From: Ignatzschineria sp.
GTDB lineage: Bacteria; Pseudomonadota; Gammaproteobacteria; Cardiobacteriales; Wohlfahrtiimonadaceae
NCBI GenBank assembly: GCA_030151245.1
Contig: JASLEF010000212.1
Coordinates: 1-14,825 of the forward strand
Length of the DNA stretch: 14,825 nucleotides
Direction: 5' to 3'
Part shown: positions 13,701 through 14,825 of the stretch, one piece after another
How positions within the stretch are numbered: the first letter of the stretch is position 1
How the letters are laid out: each line of letters begins with the position of its first letter
Notes under the pieces: generated by a model
What the model was told of the DNA's origin: nothing
The model's input: only the letters and a program-made list of their open reading frames with translations
Database searches by the model: none
Translations under genes and position numbers: made by a program

Positions 13701-14825
13701 GTCAGAAGCTTAAACTGCGCTGAAAACTCGGCCTCTGCTTCAACGCTACGAATGGATTTTTGTTGATTTTTAAGGGTGGCTAATAAAGCATTTAAACGGG
13801 AAATCACATTGGTCGTTAGATCAATAATGCGGGTTGTTTTTGTCGGATCTTCCGTTTCAATAATAGAAACTTCTTCATTAACGAGCATTAAGTCATCTCG
13901 AATAAGAGACGCTTCCTCTTCTAGATGAGCAAGATCAATACTTCTATCGGTCTCTTCTAAAGCCTCATAGATTCCATCAATACGGATCATAAAGGGGGTA
14001 AAGGCATTCTCATCTTGAAGCATCTCAACAAGTTTTTCATTGAGTTTTTTCTGTTCTTGTTGTAATGATTCTTCAAACTCTGAGAGCGCTTTTTTATCGA
14101 TATAGCGTTCTTGACGTAGAGAGATTAAAGCACCCAGAAGTTTTTTTAACTCTGAGAGTAGCGTGATAAAGTCGGCAGCATTTTCCGTTGTCGTTGTTTT
14201 GATCTTGGTAATGAGAGCCTGTTGTTTTTCTGAAAACTCTGTTATGCGAGCTTTACTTGAATTTTTTAGAGACTGATATTTTGCAAACTCATCAATAATA
14301 TCTGCTGCTGTAGAGATAATTTGATCGATCTGTTCGCGAATACCAGATGCTTCTAAATCCCCTAACCAGTAGTAGAGATCCTTGGTACGGGTGGCGTAAT
14401 TCACAAGGGCTTCAAAGAGGGATGTCGTACTCTCTTCAGAGTGAGTATATTGAACAATAGTATTGAGATCTGAAATACCCCTGACTAAATCAGCATTACC
14501 ATGATTACGATAGAACTGTGGGATATCGGTGCGAGACTCTGCTTCACACTGTTCTTGTGAAAGGTAGGGGGTTTGCCAAATTCTCATTGCATGTACCCGC
14601 GTAGACTCGTCGGTTTCATTTTGGCGAAACATTATCAATTTCCCATCATCAAATCGGGAGAAACCATGATTAAAAATGGGGGTAGTGACATCCTTTTCAA
14701 TGAGACTATAAGAGTAGAGGAGATAAGCCCCTTCATGACGGTCATAAAATACATATAAGACATCTTCTCCATTAGGTGAGTGTACTGTATGACTGAAGTT
14801 CATTTCATTACTGTGGTCGTTGAAG
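10796..14825 (-). CDS. Very large coiled-coil AAA+ ATPase ('DNA repair ATPase' family), N-terminus outside window
   Basis: The frame stays open past the right edge: the codons upstream of ATG 14803 read S-N-D-H-S-N-E with no stop, so that ATG is probably internal. Family members are, from memory, ~1600-1700 aa; 1335 residues from M(14803) plus a few more are visible. Numbering from that M: 1-90 beta-rich with propeller-like repeats (DVLYVFYDRHEGAYLLYSY); ~155-515 long coiled coil, rich in E, K, Q and L; ~520-575 a second beta segment (LGQHRFSVNQ, FHITGTEFYEP); ~580-900 helical; ~925-1200 a MoxR/dynein-like AAA+ module. Walker A is SPPGYGKTT with K952, Walker B is VMLYLDDI with D1014/D1015, sensor 1 is MAGNPYTESGE from 1059, R1080 lies in ANRADIYNL, and the sensor 2-like GSYRDMNKL contains R1196. 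All nucleotide-binding residues look intact. The database name implies DNA repair, but I know of no proof; a ring ATPase that remodels complexes or membranes fits the sequence better. The TelA-like gene is next downstream. Confidence 0.85.
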   Translation of the reverse strand, partial: FNDHSNEMNFSHTVHSPNGEDVLYVFYDRHEGAYLLYSYSLIEKDVTTPIFNHGFSRFDDGKLIMFRQNETDESTRVHAMRIWQTPYLSQEQCEAESRTDIPQFYRNHGNADLVRGISDLNTIVQYTHSEESTTSLFEALVNYATRTKDLYYWLGDLEASGIREQIDQIISTAADIIDEFAKYQSLKNSSKARITEFSEKQQALITKIKTTTTENAADFITLLSELKKLLGALISLRQERYIDKKALSEFEESLQQEQKKLNEKLVEMLQDENAFTPFMIRIDGIYEALEETDRSIDLAHLEEEASLIRDDLMLVNEEVSIIETEDPTKTTRIIDLTTNVISRLNALLATLKNQQKSIRSVEAEAEFSAQFKLLTQAMETALSQINTPEDADKQQARIIGMVEQLESRFAEFDQFLTEIYAKRHEIVTIFENYKKDQLNQYQRRIDNITKAADISLKSIANRVQNFESIDDLNSFFMTDPLVMKVRSLAENIRQLKDSVRADSIDAKLKSLQDQSLRSLRDNQDIFEDNGAIIKLGQHRFSVNQQSFDLTLSHHEEHTAFHITGTEFYEPVTDQKFLELEKYAALEVPSESPNLYRGEYLAYAIISSALRQETPDEVTGLLTIDRLFKIHQSGKLADLVTKYSATKYREGYLRGVHDHDTTKILNKILPIYQDAGLLRLSQRARVLALLLLTTLEQSSLETLAANANDAKILFETFGEDDALLSEQSYWKDKILDWQQNIDPVITAQMAEYIIQILGDHETILVSREANELALEYHSFKESLALKEEHLSLLERFNRNETWLKAYCKHRQKTGDFVVEAAGILTLQNLDSISFQQSQFSLKYEIEGLLGQHPTIIDGNMAGTLDDFIIRGLDHETTIYPNYLQYLQSRNHLIETMHQRLDVNELKARPLTSFVRNKLITDSYLHLFGANFAKQMGALGDDKRTDLMGLLLLISPPGYGKTTLVEYIANKMGLVFVKINCPSLGYDVTSLDPKDAPNATAAREIERLNFGLEMGSNVMLYLDDIQHTNPEFLQKFISLSDGTRRIEGVWNGKPKTYDMRGKKFAIIMAGNPYTESGEAFKVPDMLANRADIYNLGDMLSDQKAVFELSYIENAMTSNRVLAPLATRNLNDLYLLVKEAQGHKLNPHDLEHPYSALEINEITGILRHLLKVQEVLLKVNQQYILSAATADQYRTEPPFLLQGSYRDMNKLTEKVVSAMSDGELQTLIDDHYIGEAQTLTTGAEENLLKLKELRGTLTSEEMQRWKEIKKRFSRHVELGSEDDSTKQIANQLIAMRGGLQEIGSAIINLSYRPLKHAPKNDPNKNAEIINTISLTESAYEKESDE

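Overview
The window looks like chromosome from an AT-rich gammaproteobacterium. GreB is very close to the enterobacterial protein across its length, and YccA, TrmB, HemJ and a DprA with a C-terminal winged helix are all proteobacterial types. The low GC would suit the Ignatzschineria/Wohlfahrtiimonas (Cardiobacteriales-like) group, but that placement is inference only. I see no tRNA, rRNA, insertion sequence, CRISPR array, phage gene or integrase.

Layout, left to right. (1) The 3' part of a yccA-like Bax-inhibitor-1 membrane protein gene runs off the left edge and ends at a strong terminator. (2) A 228-aa unrecognised protein follows; its C-terminal half resembles a thioredoxin/peroxiredoxin fold without the usual catalytic cysteines. 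(3) A short spacer with two small tandem repeats separates it from convergent dprA (minus strand). (4) dprA is divergent from bcp (peroxiredoxin). (5) bcp and hemJ converge on a 455-nt non-coding stretch with one terminator for each direction. (6) hemJ is divergent from ispG-trmB, whose reading frames overlap by 26 nt and which end in a strong terminator. (7) A 418-nt gene-free region with several candidate regulatory elements precedes an MHS-type MFS transporter. (8) The transporter and greB converge on a bidirectional terminator. (9) A 434-nt gene-free stretch contains an orphan plus-strand terminator and an AT-rich palindrome. (10) Two minus-strand genes fill the right third: a very large coiled-coil AAA+ ATPase (the family named 'DNA repair ATPase' in databases), cut by the right edge, followed downstream by a TelA-like helical protein.

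The left 9 kb is mainly housekeeping: competence/recombination (DprA), peroxide defence (Bcp), haem synthesis (HemJ), isoprenoid precursors (IspG), tRNA modification (TrmB), transcript cleavage (GreB) and solute uptake. The most interesting part is the ATPase/TelA-like pair. The ATPase has an N-terminal beta-rich segment, about 360 residues of coiled coil, a second beta segment, a helical region and a MoxR-like AAA+ module. Its downstream partner resembles a family linked to tellurite and envelope stress. The start of the TelA-like gene is also odd: an overlapping upstream frame has the better ribosome binding site and meets the main frame at a run of six A residues. That could be a frameshifted gene, a sequencing indel or a coupled leader ORF.
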